Shown here: piece after piece, positions 13,776-27,565 of the stretch | Position numbering within the stretch: the stretch's first letter is position 1 | Layout: every line of letters begins with the position of its first letter | NCBI GenBank assembly: GCA_025618425.1 | Contig: CM046841.1 | Span: forward strand, 6,915,068-6,979,067 | Direction: 5' to 3' | Source of the DNA: Heliocidaris tuberculata | Taxonomy: Eukaryota; Echinodermata; Echinoidea; Camarodonta; Echinometridae | Length of the DNA stretch: 64,000 nucleotides | Notes under the pieces: generated by a model | Databases searched by the model: none | The model's input: only the letters and a program-made list of their open reading frames with translations | What the model was told of the DNA's origin: nothing | Program-made: the position numbers and the translations under genes

Positions 13776-14256
13776 ACATTCCAAGGACATTTAACTGCAT
13801 GTAGCTCTCTCTATATTTTTTCCTTGAAACATACATTGAAATCCTTATCATTTTTTAAGGAACGTCAGTCATTTTTGATAATCAAGGTTGTTATATTTAA
13901 AAATTTGGCAGTGTGCAGTCAGGTATAGTGCAATAATTTGGCGACATAATGCACGAAGTGGCTAATTCTATTTAGAAAGCAATCATTGTGCAGAGAGATA
14001 GTCGAAGTGAGAACAAAAATTGCTGATTTAATGATAAAGTTCAAGACAAATAAAGCTACAATTTACTTTTATAGTGTTTGTGAATTAGTTTAAAAGCACA
14101 TCATTTCGTAACTTCTTAACAAGTTTATACACAATCAACAACAACAACAACAACAAAAAGATTCTTAAAAAAAGAAGTAAAGTATTCCACCTCAAATGTT
14201 TCTTAAATTATTCTTTTAGGGTACTTGAGCACTATCCAACTACATGTAGAGATTAT

Positions 14257-14304
<48 letters not shown>

Positions 14305-15478
14305 CTTTAAGGAATAAGGATTAAATATTAGCTTTAGAACTGCAAGTATCTTGTTATTAAAAGCATCACGGTATCAATTGAAATGAAATGAATTTGACGA
14401 AATATATGTACTTTTTAAGAGGGGCTTAGCAAAATATTAAACGGGGTTTAAATTTTGGAGTCGGCTTATAATCTGATATGTTACGATTTCTCATCCTCCC
14501 AAGTGTCTTGCCTTATTCCTGTTCATCTGTGTTTGTCTTAGGGCATATCAATACTGTCCTTATAATGGAGTAAACTAACAAGTGACATTTAAAAATATAT
14601 CAGAAATTAGTCATGTTTATAGTGGGAAGATGTCTTCAATAGTAATTCTTAAAATGATAGACAAAGGTATGTTTCACAGTTATTTAGAATGCCCTCTCGT
14701 ATTGTATTATACGAGAATGCATCTATATCACTGTTATGTCTTTCTAAATATAGGAAATGTGAAAATCGTGCCATTAAAGACTGGCTCCCTTTTGCCAATA
14801 ATGTAGGGTAGACAGACCGGTCAGTGTTAATTCCTGTGGGTGTATTCATATGGTAGATGAATGTAGGGTGATGTGGAGCGTTTACCCAGGCAAGGTAACA
14901 TAGTGTTAATTAGTCAAAGTATAGGCTTTAATTACCTACTATATGATCATAAATAAGACAATGACGACATGGTATGTTTGAAACATTATTAAACACATCT
15001 CAAATCGCTGACTAAATGAGAACTATTCCTCTGATGAGGATGGTATAGATTACATCTAATTGGAATGAATTACTGTCTACTCGTATAATACTAATTGGCA
15101 CATAGATTAATGTTTTAAGGTAAGTATATCACTTTTCATTCATCATCATGTCCAACCGCCTGTCACTCATATACTCTTCAATGCTTCATTAAATTTCTTG
15201 TCCAGAAAAATTTAAAATTGTATTTTTCGAATAGTAGTCAACGAGGCTTCATTTTTAGAGGTAGCAGTGAACTGAGTAACATGTGAGTCGGAAGTAATCA
15301 TTAAAACAATATTTGGAAATAATTATACTCAAGTTCTAATTTTGGATTATTCCTCTGATACATCTTTGATGGGTTCTCTCTTTTACATTCTCTTTCTTTC
15401 TCTCTATCATTGCCTTTCTTTATTTTCTCTATTTTCTCTATATCATTTTGTCTCTCTATATCATTATTTTTTTGCCTC

Positions 15479-15517
<39 letters not shown>

Positions 15518-15579
15518 TCCTCTTACTCTCCCTTTTTATTCTCGCTCACTCTCTCTGTCTTTCTGGTTACATGTCGTTT

Positions 15580-15978
15580 TTCTGAAGATTCATAATTCCG
15601 TCGGTTCGTATGTCCGAAGGTTAGTAATTCCGAAGGTTCATTATTCCGAAAGTGAAATAGGATTCGTAATTTCTAAAATGAAATAGGGTTCATAATTCAG
15701 AAAATGAAAAAGGCATCATATTTCCGAAGATTTGTAATTCCGAAAAGTTATGTAGGGCTCTATTGAATTTTCGGAAGTTTTGATTTTCGAAATTATGAAA
15801 CGTATTTCATTTTCGGGATTACGAACCTTCGGAATAACGAACCTAAGGAGAAATGATGCATCAAATGTTCGGAATTATAAACCCTATTTAATTTTCAGAA
15901 TTATGGACCCCTTGCTATGGAAAATTTGTGTTTCGGAATTACAAGCCTTCTGAATTATATGAACCTTTGGAAAAACGA
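15580..15978. repeat. Foldback array of TTCGTAATTCCGAAGG-like units
   Basis: The left half repeats GGTTCGTAATTCCGAAGG-like 20-30-bp units; the right half repeats the reverse complement (CCTTCGGAATTACGAACC-like). The switch lies near 15760-15780, with AATTTTCGGAAG- and AAATTATGAA-like steps. This is a cluster of short direct repeats organised into a large inverted repeat. Confidence 0.75.
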
Positions 15979-18900
15979 GTACACCCCGTCTTGTTTTCCG
16001 TCACCCAGAGCGTTCTCTTCTCTCCCTGTGAGAACAGTTTGAACAATAATTAGAATGTCTTAATGATACGGATGCATATTCAACACATGATTTGGCAAAT
16101 CTTGAATACCGTTTGACGCGCATACGTTTACGTGGTCATGTTGGTAAGCACTAATGCTATACACAAAAACATTTAGAATGACAAAGTGATATAAACATCA
16201 AAATATATACGGTTGTTATCATGAATTGAGCTCTTGTACTTTCATGTTTTAACCTTCCTTGAAGAAGTCATTATATTCAACAGTCTGTGTTTTATCCACC
16301 TACCCTCCATGTGAGTGTACTATTTTGTTTTAGCAGTAAACCAAGCCGGTTTTTATTTCCCGCCAAAACATCGTATGAGCGTGGGTAATCATGATTGGTA
16401 TTCGTCAGATTGTTTGTATGACTGTTCAGTTAATCCTAACCCTCCTTGATACACGCTCCTTCTAAACTTCCCATCCATCCATCTTAATTCCACCTTCATT
16501 ATTGCTTTCCGCTCCGTCATCATCCGGGCAGCTTGGTCCCTCGATTACGGCTTGATTGAGGCATGCGACCGCGCTCGAATACCGATGGCGGGGCGCTTTT
16601 TGTATGGGGATACCGTGTAGTCTGATAAAGACTTCACCTGAATTAGTGTCCTTTTGTCGGAGAAATCAGAGTCTTTTGTGATGAATGCACAGGTGAAAGC
16701 AATCTTGTCAAATAAAAGAAGATATCGGCCTGGAGTGAAATTGTTGATATAACCTAAATGATCGTTGTAAGAACTATCCAATGCAATGCTTCCCTGGAAG
16801 TATGTCGATTGTAGAGTAGTATTATGTGTCAGAAATGACAATGATTAAAAGTTCATCTCTTCAAAGTCAACGTGACGTTGCAAGACATTTAAAAAAAATT
16901 ATTCCTTCTAAAGCGCTTTGGAAGCACATATGGACGTTATAAGTGATCTGCGTTCTACAACATGTAAATGAAAGGATTATATTAAAGGATACAAGGAAAA
17001 TTCACATCGTAAAAACGGGTTTAGCAAAAGTTGCAAATAATCTTCATGCAAGAGTTCATCTTCATGTTATAGGCTCATAGTCTGTAGACATAAACATTGG
17101 CAATATACATGATATATAAACTTTCTGGCAGCACAATGAATGAAAACGGAACAAAGGCGAGTAAAAACAATCGACTCAAACAGAAAAGGAAGATTTTATT
17201 TAATTTATATTTGGTTATTTGATTATTAATGCACAAACTAGCCAAGTCGACGTGCTGTTTTATTTAAAAAAAAAGAAAAGAAAAAAAAGAAATTTAAGAT
17301 AGAATTTGAGACTGAATAAATCATGATTTTTATTGAGCAGTATAAATCATTCCCCCCCCCCTTTTTTTTAAATCTAAATCATCTTGACCTGACCACAGTA
17401 ATAGTAATGCCTAAGAAGAACGTCTATTCCCATTTTATATGTTTAAGGGATCTTAAATGACTCAAAATGGGGGGGGGGGGGGGGTCTTTTCTTTCTTTCT
17501 TTCTTTTAAAACAGAGCAATCGTGCTCCAACCATCGTACCGTAATACTGAGGACAAAATGATGCCTATTCATAATATCAAAGCCCCTCTCCATTAATAAT
17601 ACGCACCGAAAGACATTTTCCTTTCGGTTTTTATGTTGAAATGGTTCAACTGAACCGCAAACAGATGACCTCCATTTTTTCCTCTCATATCGTATGCTCT
17701 GTAGCATGAATGAGGATGAATACGTGAATATGAATGTTACTCTGGACATCAAAATGAAATGATCTCCTTTAGAAATCAAAACTATGATATCCTGGAAAAA
17801 CAAAGATGTAGATCCGGAAAATACAAAGATGAAACGGAAGACTACACAGTCAGAGTTATTTGTTGTGATATGAAAATCAATTCATCAGAGTCTCCTCTCT
17901 CCAGAAGAGATATACAATCATTGTTTAGCTCCATCTCTGCCAACATCCACTGTCGGTATCTACATCACATTGATGAAATAATGGAATATGTGACTTTAAG
18001 ATGACAACAAGTAGTTGTATACACAGAGCGGTAAACATCTCCCAGATACCCCTCTATGTCAAATACGTTTCAGACAATTTTGCTTTTGCGTTTGTGTGTG
18101 CTTCCGATATTTTATTTTTCCTTTTGCGTTTCTGTTGTTCAGGGCACAATATTATACAAGTTTATAAGCAAAATACTATGACTGAAGCGATCAGTACATG
18201 AAGTAAAGAGATGGATTTGTAGAGTGGGCGTATTTGACTCAGTAAATTATTTCTATTTTACCCATAAGCATGGAAAGTTCGGGTTTGCGTCTTTGACATA
18301 TTTGTTAAGATTGATATACATGAAGAGTACTTTGAAACTAAAGTCCGTCAAAATTATTTTTTGTTATATTGAATGGAGGTCAAAAGGTTCGAGAATGAGT
18401 ACTGGTGTGATATTTGTAAATCATTACATAAAAAATAGGTATTAAGATTACTTGATAGAATATTACTTTTGGTTTTTTGTGGGGGTGTATTTTTAAGGTT
18501 TTATTTCATTTCTGCTGTTTTGCAGAAACAATGTTAGAAAAGAATGAATTGGATTGGATTGAACCCTTTTTACGGTAAATATACGGTGCAGTTCAGGTGG
18601 ACTTAAAGACTATTCGCTGTCAATGAAATCATACTTCATAACATTGTGAACGATTCTTATAATCTAACTGCCTTTCCGACCATTTTGATTCGGCAACAAC
18701 GCTGTATAATGCATTTACTTTTGGTGGGGTAAAAAAAACCCCAAAACAGCGACATGATTATATAATTTATTTCAATTCATTTCACTTCTTTTATCATCCA
18801 TAAATCGTAAATAAAAATCTGTACGTTTTTATGCATGATACAAAAAATATATATGATAATGGCTAAAATGATCATGATGATAATACAATCATATCCAGAA

Positions 18901-19331
18901 CAGCCTGGGTTTTTTATGTCATAGCTCCATAACAAACGTAAGATGATATACTGTTTTTCACTTCATCCACTCATTATTTATAAGCAGGTCAATCTTACCC
19001 AACATCACTATGATCACTTACAGTCATCATCTTACTCCAACTATTACATTGAATGGATATCCAAATGACGGAAAGAAGATATCATCAACCCTACGGGTCG
19101 TAACCGGCTTCTAAATAGGATGACTGGAACCATTCAGCAATACATGCCGCATTTAGGGATCGTATTTCCACCCCTAAAAACCAATTCTGTTCTTTTAGTT
19201 CTGTTTTTTGTACACAAAATGCTCCCACTTTCATTCTTAAAACTCAAATTAACTGACATTATGTGAGAGTGAAATACATGTACATGATCATTACTTCTTT
19301 CGTAAAGGTCAAAAGTTCGTCAAAAGTAGAT
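15979..19331. other. No gene recognised; two orphan ORFs
   Basis: A 98-codon minus-strand ORF (16841-16545) and an 81-codon plus-strand ORF (17759-18004) have non-repetitive composition but no motif I know. AAAGCGCTTTGG at 16910 may be an L2-like scrap. Confidence 0.45.
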
Positions 19332-19480
<149 letters not shown>

Positions 19481-19822
19481 GATATATGTATCTTTGTCAT
19501 TTCTTGTAAACCTTTTGGCAACCTGATGTGCCTTTGAGTTTAAACGAACTAATACTTATGACCCGCGGTGCTTTCCTCACTCTATTGTTAAATGGGACGA
19601 GCAGGTGAAAAATCCACCTTTCTTTCTGAAAATTGTGGGATTCTCGGAATAACTATAAAGATAAAATTTTCACCTATAAAGCTATAATAGCAACACCACA
19701 CGTGAGGTGTGCATGTTTCATACTTTAAATGTGGAATTTGTAAGCGTTTCACCCTCAAAGTCGAAGATGCAAATTCACATCGTGGACGAAGGCTTACTTA
19801 ATGGCGCAAAATGTAGCTTCAT

Positions 19823-19988
19823 GGCCCCGTTGCATAAAACTTACCATTGTTCTGTTGATGGTAACTTTGCCATCAATGGTAACTTCCATTTAAACCGTGA
19901 ATTTGATTGGCTGTTGAGCAATGTTACTGTGGTAGTTACCAGTGATGGCAGAGTTACCATTAATGGTGAGTTTTATGCAACGGGGCCC
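19823..19988 (+). mobile_element. GGCCCCGTTGCATAAA palindromic MITE
   Basis: It begins GGCCCCGTTGCATAAAACTT and ends with the reverse complement (AAGTTTTATGC is ...GAGTTTTATGCAACGGGGCC). Inside are ACCATTAATGGT-type sub-palindromes and a TTTGATTGGCTGTTGA core. It matches 27077-27234 along its length. Confidence 0.8.
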
Positions 19989-22011
19989 AGGAATTGAAAA
20001 TGTGGACCTGTATGAATATGCATGCATGAGTAGAACCCAAAGATTAACATTTTGCACCATCATGGGGTGTTGCTATTGCAACTGATCATGATGCAAATTT
20101 GAATTGTCATTTCTAGTACTTTAAGAATAGATTGAGTTGGGATGCAGATATCATACATACATACAATCATGAAAATAAGACATAATTTTGTTGGGTCAAC
20201 AATAAACATACCTATAAAGTAGATATAAAGCTGAAAATTCTGCATTGTCTTCTGATCTATTCCACCCACATCTACTCTAGGTTTCTTTATATTTCTTCTC
20301 CTCATCTCTTTTTTTGGTCTTTCGTCTACCTTCCGGCTTTTCCCTCCTTCACCAAGTCGTGCTATTGCATTCGTGTGTTCTTCAAGTACATCATCAAACA
20401 AACACTATGCCTATGTCTATACCTGGGGCTACACGCGGTGCCAGACAACCCGACACAACACTTTCCAAAGAGCGGAGAAAAAAAAATTGGTCACAGAAAT
20501 CTTGCAACTTGCTGGATTCTCGAGACCTCATTGTATATGTATGTAGGTGATCAAATCATTGATCTCACTAAAGTGAAGATCAGAGCAAGTAGAAAACTAC
20601 CAGAACCAACCCCTCGTTCTATGGATAGAGGTGTATGATGTTAAAACGTATTTGAGTTTGAACTTGTAATAGCAGGTATGCATATCTGGCCGGAAAGCAG
20701 TATTTATTACATTGCTGCCTGCAAAGACAATGACATTTTAGAATTAACCCGTCTTTTCATGATAACAAAATATTTTTTCTGTCTTTGAAAATAATGTCGA
20801 TGATTGAGACATTTTTTTTTCATTTGATGAATGGCACTCTGGCTTTGTTTAATGTGTTTGTTTTTATTTTTCCATTGACCAATATCTCTGCCTCTCTTTT
20901 TATGATCTTTTATTTTTAACAGTACATTTCGGGTACTATTTTTTTTTTAATTAAATCAGATTAAGCTGAATAAATACCATTATACTTGATACGAGCAATT
21001 CGTAATGACACTTATCGAATACTGATATTATATTCTCAATTCATTTAGACCATTAATTTTTATGTGGACTGTATCTGAACCATTGAATATTATTTGGAAG
21101 ATTAAGATTACTGTAATCTCCTTTGAGAGAAAGATTTTCCATTTTCTATCTATTGTAAATATTATATTCTTTCATATATTTTGTATTCTGTAAATATGAA
21201 TGCTCATTCATTAACTGTTCTTTCGTACAAGATTTCTGGAAAACTAAGATAAAGAGACATTTCTCAAGGGAAATCTGAAATAATCTTCTTTGCTTTCTTT
21301 CACTGAAAGCGCAACCGCCAAGTATTACCACTTTGCAGTCATGATAGAGTAAGATATCACTCGGGACGGTCTGGATTCCTTTAAGACCATTGTATCAGAG
21401 ATGCGAGCCCATTAATTGAATTAAGCACCAATGAAGTTCATCTGTGACTTGAGATGGCAGTGAGAGAACACAGAAACTAAGGGTATAATCCCTGGCTCTA
21501 AGCCAACGGTGTAGAGTTAGGAGGCACCCCCCCCCCCCCGACTTGGATCATGCTACTGCAACATGTACAATGGTTGAGGGAATCCTGGGTCAAAGGCCTC
21601 TAAAGTATGATGGACGTTGAGAAACAGAAGGGTACAGAATGATTGTAGAATGTCACGGTCTTGACAATAATTGTTAGAACGGTGGATGATAAGGGTACAG
21701 CGATGATGATTGCGCTAGTAGGCCCAATGTGTTGATAGTGGTTATGACAATGGTGACGAGTGTGTGTGATTATGAGAATATCAATGAACATGACTGTAGC
21801 TTCTAAAATTATAAAGAAAGGATAAGAATCAATTATAACGTTTGTATTTTTAGCAAGCTTTGTGACCCTTTGAGATGTGAAAAAGGTCAAAATTGAAAAT
21901 TTGAAAATTTGAAGAAGAAGAAAAAAAAAAAGGATATAGGGGAGAGAGAAGTTGGTAATTACAATGTGCGCATGTGCAGATAAAGGTCACTTCTACCTAG
22001 TACAATTGACA
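19989..22011. other. No gene seen
   Basis: AT-rich sequence with a C run at 21529-21539. No recognisable motif. Confidence 0.5.
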
Positions 22012-22290
22012 TTAAAGGGAGCCACCGCTCGATATCCATGTACGTTCAATTTCATTCGCTTGCCCCTATTGCAAGGCCGTGCATAACAACAGTCTTGGAG
22101 CAGCGAACAAAATTGCCGTCGAGGGTGGGGTAGTTTGTCAGTTGGGTTGTTCAGTTCGTCTTTCTTCGGTCGAATGCGTATCACTGCTATTGCGTGCTCG
22201 TTTACCGAAGATGTGCGGAGATTCCTGAATATTACCCGAGCCGGGCCAAGCTCCAAAACACCACGATTGGCGACTTTTCGGTCCCTTTAA
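22012..22290 (+). mobile_element. TTAAAGGGA MITE, copy 1
   Basis: It begins TTAAAGGGAGCCACCGCTCG and ends CGACTTTTCGGTCCCTTTAA. It aligns over its length with 60716-60982, differing by small indels. No ORF of note. The palindromic TTAAAGGGA ends leave the exact boundary and target duplication ambiguous. Confidence 0.8.
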
Positions 22291-24024
22291 TACCCTTGTC
22301 TAAAACAGATACTTGTGCGCGTACAAATTGTGGTCATTTCAGGGTCATTTGTACCATGGCATGAACTAATTACGAACTGGGTTATTGTTGTTGAAAATGG
22401 TTTAATCTAATGGAAGGCTGGACTCAGAATGATCATGAAATAGTGAAAATGATGAAAAATGTTAATTCATGTTTATGCAGGGAAAATGAGGAATAATCCC
22501 CGCTATTTCAAAGTGGTTGATGAATGTGGCAAAATTTACTGATGGAATATTTGATAATAAAGAATAAAAATTAGAATGTATCGAAGACCTTTAACCTTGA
22601 TATATAATCATTAATAGATCTACACGTGGTCACGGTACCCGTCTACCCCCTTCCCAAATTTGCTTTGTCTTCACCTCTCTTCGTTTGGTCGAACAGCGAC
22701 CAGTCAAACGACGTATTGCTTTCATCAATATCGCCCAATTTATACAAATCTTCGAATTGCGTGCGTTTAACTAGAATTAGCCTGCGGTGTTCCATGGCAT
22801 CAGTATAGACATACCGGCTCGTCATCTGACGACAAAGTCACGGAATTTCAGAGTGTGAGGGAATACTTGGTGTAAACACAGGACAGGAATCCTACACAAT
22901 GACATGATTAAAACATCTTGACTACTATATCACTCATGACAAGAAGCAAAAGCACATTTACCCTATCCATTGGCTTTGAGAGATAGCAAGCGAGTGTCTG
23001 TTTACAAGGTATGCCGACTTGGCCGGGCTAGCTTCTTTCCGCGGGGTGTCCTTTGTCGTGTTATCTAACTAAGATTGTAAACAATCTTTTGGTCTCTTCC
23101 TTTTTTTAATCTATGCTATCTAAACCACGTGTAGATGGCGATCATGGCCAGATAGGATAGAAGAAAAAAAAACTTATGATAAAGGTCATGATACAAAGAT
23201 AACAGTATTTTTAGATATTTAAAGCTGAATTTTCGAATTAATCACCTGCACTGACTTAAAGCCCATGTACAGATCAGGATGTTCATAATGATTTTAAAAA
23301 ACTGTCATATTTTCTTGAGTTTGGCTGCTTTAATAGCTTACACCGAATATTTGAAGCGGCAGCACTATTTCCTTCTTCTGAAGTGAAGAGTAATCATAAC
23401 AGACAAGCACCAAGTTAAACAAATTCAGAAACTGGGGCCATAATTATCCGCATTTATTGTTCTTTGTTTTTGTGATACTTCTTGGAAATTGTTTTTCCAT
23501 AATAAATGTTCAGGGAGTAATTTCACCTTACAGAATCTTTCCAAAGGGGCATATATAAACTCCATAGATATACACTTGAGAACTTTATAGTTCATTTATT
23601 GAGTGGCTAAAGGTGGGCAGTCGCTGACCCATTTGTCCTCTTGGTATTTATCTTTTTTTCTTTCAAAACTGCAAAAACCTCAGGAAAACTCTTTCGTTCT
23701 TGTCATGTTAGTTGAAAGCAAAATTCTACAAATTCCATCTCTGTTTTCAAAGTCCAAATCTAATGAAATCAATAAAAGGCTTTTCGGATAAACGTATGTC
23801 GAATCTGGCGTCCCTTAAGCAATTAAGAACTGTGCCCCCTAAACAAAAATAATGTATTCTTTTGATTGTTGTGTCTAGAATACAAAATTATGTAAACTGC
23901 ATTGAGAGACTCTGGTTGAAACTATGATACCCGAGGTGACGTGACTATTTCCCGAGTGGCGTTGGGAAATAGTCCTATTCACATTACGAATGTGGGCTAT
24001 TTATATACTCATTTTTATTCTATA
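22291..24024. other. No gene seen
   Basis: AT-rich and unique-looking; short ORFs only. Confidence 0.5.
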
Positions 24025-24200
24025 TTATACAAATATTCAATGTTTATGAGTGCGATGGTTCCGAATATTACATGAGCGTGCAAGTTGAACCGTTCTATTC
24101 AACGACGCGAAGCGGAGTTGAATTGAACGGTTCAACTTGCACCGAATGTAATATTCGAACCGTCGCACGAATGAAAACATTGAATATTTGTTTTATACAA
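24025..24200. repeat. Imperfect 175-bp palindrome
   Basis: AAATATTCAATGTTT, CGAATATTAC and GCAAGTTGAACCGTTC on the left recur as reverse complements on the right (24125-24197), around a 29-bp centre (24096-24124). This is probably a foldback element. Confidence 0.7.
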
Positions 24201-24462
24201 CACACGATATACGATAGAAACCGGACTAAATGGACTAAATGAAACCGAGATAGGCCTAGGTCTGGACGAGGTCTTATTTTGCTTACACGGTTCAACTTGC
24301 ACCGAATGTAATATTCGAACCGACCGCACGAATGAAAACATTGAATATTTGTTACAACACACGACACACGAATAAGACTAAATCAATGGACTAATGAAAC
24401 CAAGATAGATCTAACGTTAGGCCTACATGAAGGTCTGGACGAGGTCTTATTTTGCTTACCTT
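24127..24462 (+). repeat. Tandem duplication of about 160 bp
   Basis: ACGGTTCAACTTGCACCGAA begins at 24127 and again at 24287. Both copies run through ATGAAAACATTGAATATTTG to GGTCTGGACGAGGTCTTATT; the second carries a small insertion (GATCTAACGTTAGGCC). The first unit is also the right arm of the palindrome. Confidence 0.8.
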
Positions 24463-25769
24463 TCGTACGTCAATAGAAGGCTTTCCCGGTGTTCCAATAT
24501 TTAATAAGGTCTACATGTAAGTTAGTTCCACATTGCAAATTCCAGATGGAAATCCATTAATATCTTAGTCACTAGTCACGAATCAGAAACTTCTAGTTTG
24601 TGTAAAAGTTCACTGTTCAAAACTTAGTAATATTCCGAAATTTGTAAAAACTCTTGCAACAATAAAATAGTCCAGGAAAGAGTTCAGATGATACCACGTT
24701 AAACTTTGCAAAACACTTAACAGCTGAACGTATTTACATTGTAAAAATACTGTGCGAACATGCAGTGATGCGCATGTGTATAGTATATATGCGCTGGCAG
24801 CGCAAAGGGTACGTACGCGCATGCAGTTAAGTACGTGCCCTGGTACGTGCAGTACGCAAGTTCAGTGTGTCCTGGGTTCTATTGCACGGTTGGTTTTGAG
24901 CGTGCAATAGATGCACTATTGCACGGCTGGTTTTGTGTCAGCGTGCAACAGCTGTTTCTTCTGAATATCATGTGACCCACATTCATCCAATCAGGTGTCA
25001 AGGATCTACGTATGTGTTGTATAAATAATTATATGTATATGCTAATACTGAGAATTCATTGGGTCGATTCTCATTAAATTCATTGCGGCAAATAAGGATG
25101 CACTCTGTATTCTACAGTTGATAATATAAGAATTATCGTTGCTATGTCGGGCTAAACATGACATGACTTTTGGAATTTCAAAAGAAGTTAATAGTTACTA
25201 CCTTCACGAGGCCAAGTAAAATATCCTTCAAATACAAATCAACTACGACTCTAAGAAAGTGGTTTGCTCCGATACTAAACTGACATGACTGATTTTAATT
25301 CTTCAAGATTGTCTTTTAATTCTCGTTGCCCGTTAGTACCGAAGGTTAACCGTCTAGATACAAAATTTACGTGCATGACGTCGCATGCTAACGGATAAGA
25401 CTGGTAGTGAACCCATCTTAAGACAATAACTACCCGGCGGCAAAGATCAATAACTTAGAAACCCGGAACGCAAGCCAATTTTCTATGAGTGGAGGCGAGA
25501 GCGTGACTCCTCCTAAATAGCCTGTAAACTAGTTGGCTCGTTCGTAGGAGGATGCTCCCAGGATGCTCCACAACACATCTTCGCGGATGGAGACACTGCA
25601 ATTATTTTCTCGGACTTCTCGAATCAGTTAATTTTGACTTGAGTGAATCAAGATGGCGGAGTGATGGTTTGAGTGTACGATGTGTGTAAGCTTTCTTATG
25701 TAAATGAAACTTACAATGATGAGTGAGTAGCAAGATAACGCAAAGCAAACTTTTTGATCCCCGTCACCA
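24463..25769. other. No gene seen; short direct repeats
   Basis: TTGCACGG, GGTTTTG and GCGTGCAA repeat at 24880-24950, and a GCGCATG/TACGTAC-rich stretch lies at 24770-24850. Otherwise unremarkable. Confidence 0.5.
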
Positions 25770-26362
25770 TTAAAGGGAAATCCAACCTTAATAGCAAGTT
25801 GCTTTGAAAGAAAGAAGAAAAATCAGAGAAGCAGATTGGTTAAAGTTTGAACGAAATCGGACAATCAATAAGAAAGTTATTAATTTTTGAAAGTTGTAAT
25901 CACTATACATATGGGAATTTCAAATTGGCCGAATAGGTAATGTCACTGTGATGTAGCTGTGGACAACTCCCCCATTCGCTCTAACACACAAAATGACTAA
26001 AATGTCACTTTTTCAAAATGCATTACTCAGTAGGATCTTTTCGTTTATGAGGACCTATAACAATATTATGCTATTTTCAATATATTTTGAGTACAGCCCC
26101 GAGGGTAAAAGCACCTCGAAGAAAACCGCAAATTAATAATATTTTTGTGTACGACAAATGGGAGAGTTGTCCACAAAAATGTCACAATTGACTCACCAAA
26201 TTGCCAATTTGAGATTCGCATAGATGCAGTGATCTCATTTTTCAAACATCCATAACTTTTTTAGTCCTTGTCTGATTTCTTTCAAACTTTCACCATCCTG
26301 TTTTTCTTATTTTTCTGCTTTCACACAAATCATCTTATTACCAAAGTTGGATTGCCCTTTAA
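25770..26362 (+). mobile_element. TTAAAGGG foldback MITE, full length
   Basis: It begins TTAAAGGGAAATCCAACCTT and ends AAGTTGGATTGCCCTTTAA. The arms continue as diverged inverted repeats for about 180-200 bp each, with shared blocks TTTGAACGAAATCGG, AAGAAAGTTAT and ACAACTCCCCCATT. Related arms occur at 9775-10092, 32745-33293 and 48336-48540. Confidence 0.75.
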
Positions 26363-26776
26363 AGCCCACTGCACACTATCGACTATACGATCCCATTTTG
26401 GAAATGAATCGCAATAGCGTTAATTATAGGCATTTTAACAAGTGAAAGCTACCTGATTCAGGTTCTTAACAATAATATGAATACTCAACATATGAATTTG
26501 GTGCGACGTCAGCCTTATATCCGGAATAAGGGCCAAATCTGTTTCAAATTGTAGACAATTGCAGGACTGCTCTGACGTCACTACGATTCGGAGCCGATTT
26601 GGCCTTTCCTCTGACTAGAAGGCTTGCAATATGTCGTAATTTCGATTTTATTATCTATATAACTATTCAGAACCTCAATCAAACATATCTTATGTGTTTA
26701 ACTGTTTATATCTAATGTTATAACATCTTATTTCAAAATCGGATCGTAGACCGATCGTATAGTGTGCGGTGGGCTC
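26362..26776 (+). mobile_element. AGCCCACYGCACACTAT MITE abutting a foldback element
   Basis: It begins AAGCCCACTGCACACTATCG and ends ATAGTGTGCGGTGGGCTC, an inverted repeat that also includes ACGATC blocks. It directly joins the foldback element at 25770-26362. The interior (about 350 bp) is non-coding. Confidence 0.65.
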
Positions 26777-27076
26777 AACCTTTCAAGAAAACCTTCTACA
26801 TACAATCTGTGTCACACTGTAGAAAGTTAGCATGGGAGCAATAATGTCAAGTATCGAACCTGTAAGGAGACACAATGATAATGATGACCATACATCAGTG
26901 TGTTCGAGAATACATTTTTCAGAAACTTTTCTTTTTTAATTTATTTTTTCAGATGTTTCATGAGGAGCTAAATACTTTTCATCATCTGAACATAGTCGAA
27001 GTTAAACCGAACAGCTAGAACGTTCATCCGTAAATTATACCAGTCACAACCAACCAAACATTCTTTTAAAAGATCT

Positions 27077-27234
27077 GGGCCCCGTTGCATAAATCTTACC
27101 ATTAACGGTAACTTTGCCATCAATGGTGACTCCCATGGAAACCTTGATTTTGATTGTCTGTTGAATGATGTTATCATGGTAGTTACCATTGATAGCAGAG
27201 GTACCATTAATGGTAAGTTTTATGCAACGGGGCC
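27077..27234 (+). mobile_element. GGCCCCGTTGCATAAA palindromic MITE, second copy
   Basis: The ends are GGGCCCCGTTGCATAAA and TTTATGCAACGGGGCC, with the same ACCATTAACGGTAACTTTGC interior as 19823-19988. Non-coding. Confidence 0.8.
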
Positions 27235-27327
27235 TTGAATTAATACCACCAATATTCTTGTTTCTGGAATGGGTGATCCGACTTTAACTCAAATGACATA
27301 AAGTCCGGGCTATATTTTGCCAGAGAC

Positions 27328-27565
27328 CAGTGGCGCAAATCCATTTTGCAATTCGGGGGGTGGGGGGGGGGGGGGTGTCACCACATGATTTTACTTTTGT
27401 ACGTGTCCGAAATGTCTGAAAATTTTTTCTAACAATCCCCCCCCCCAAAAAAAGGTTATCACATTTTTTGGGTCTAGTTTTCCTCCAAAATTCTCTGACA
27501 AGGAAAAAAACCCAGGTTATTCAAAAAAGGGGGACATGCCCCCCCCCCCTGGATTTGCGCCCATG
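27328..27565 (+). mobile_element. hAT-type MITE, third copy
   Basis: It begins CAGTGGCGCAAATCC and ends GGATTTGCGCCCATG. The flanks CCAGAGAC (27320-27327) and CCAAAGAC (27566-27573) match at 7 of 8 bases, a target duplication in non-repetitive sequence that supports the hAT call for this family. The interior has G and C runs. Confidence 0.75.
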
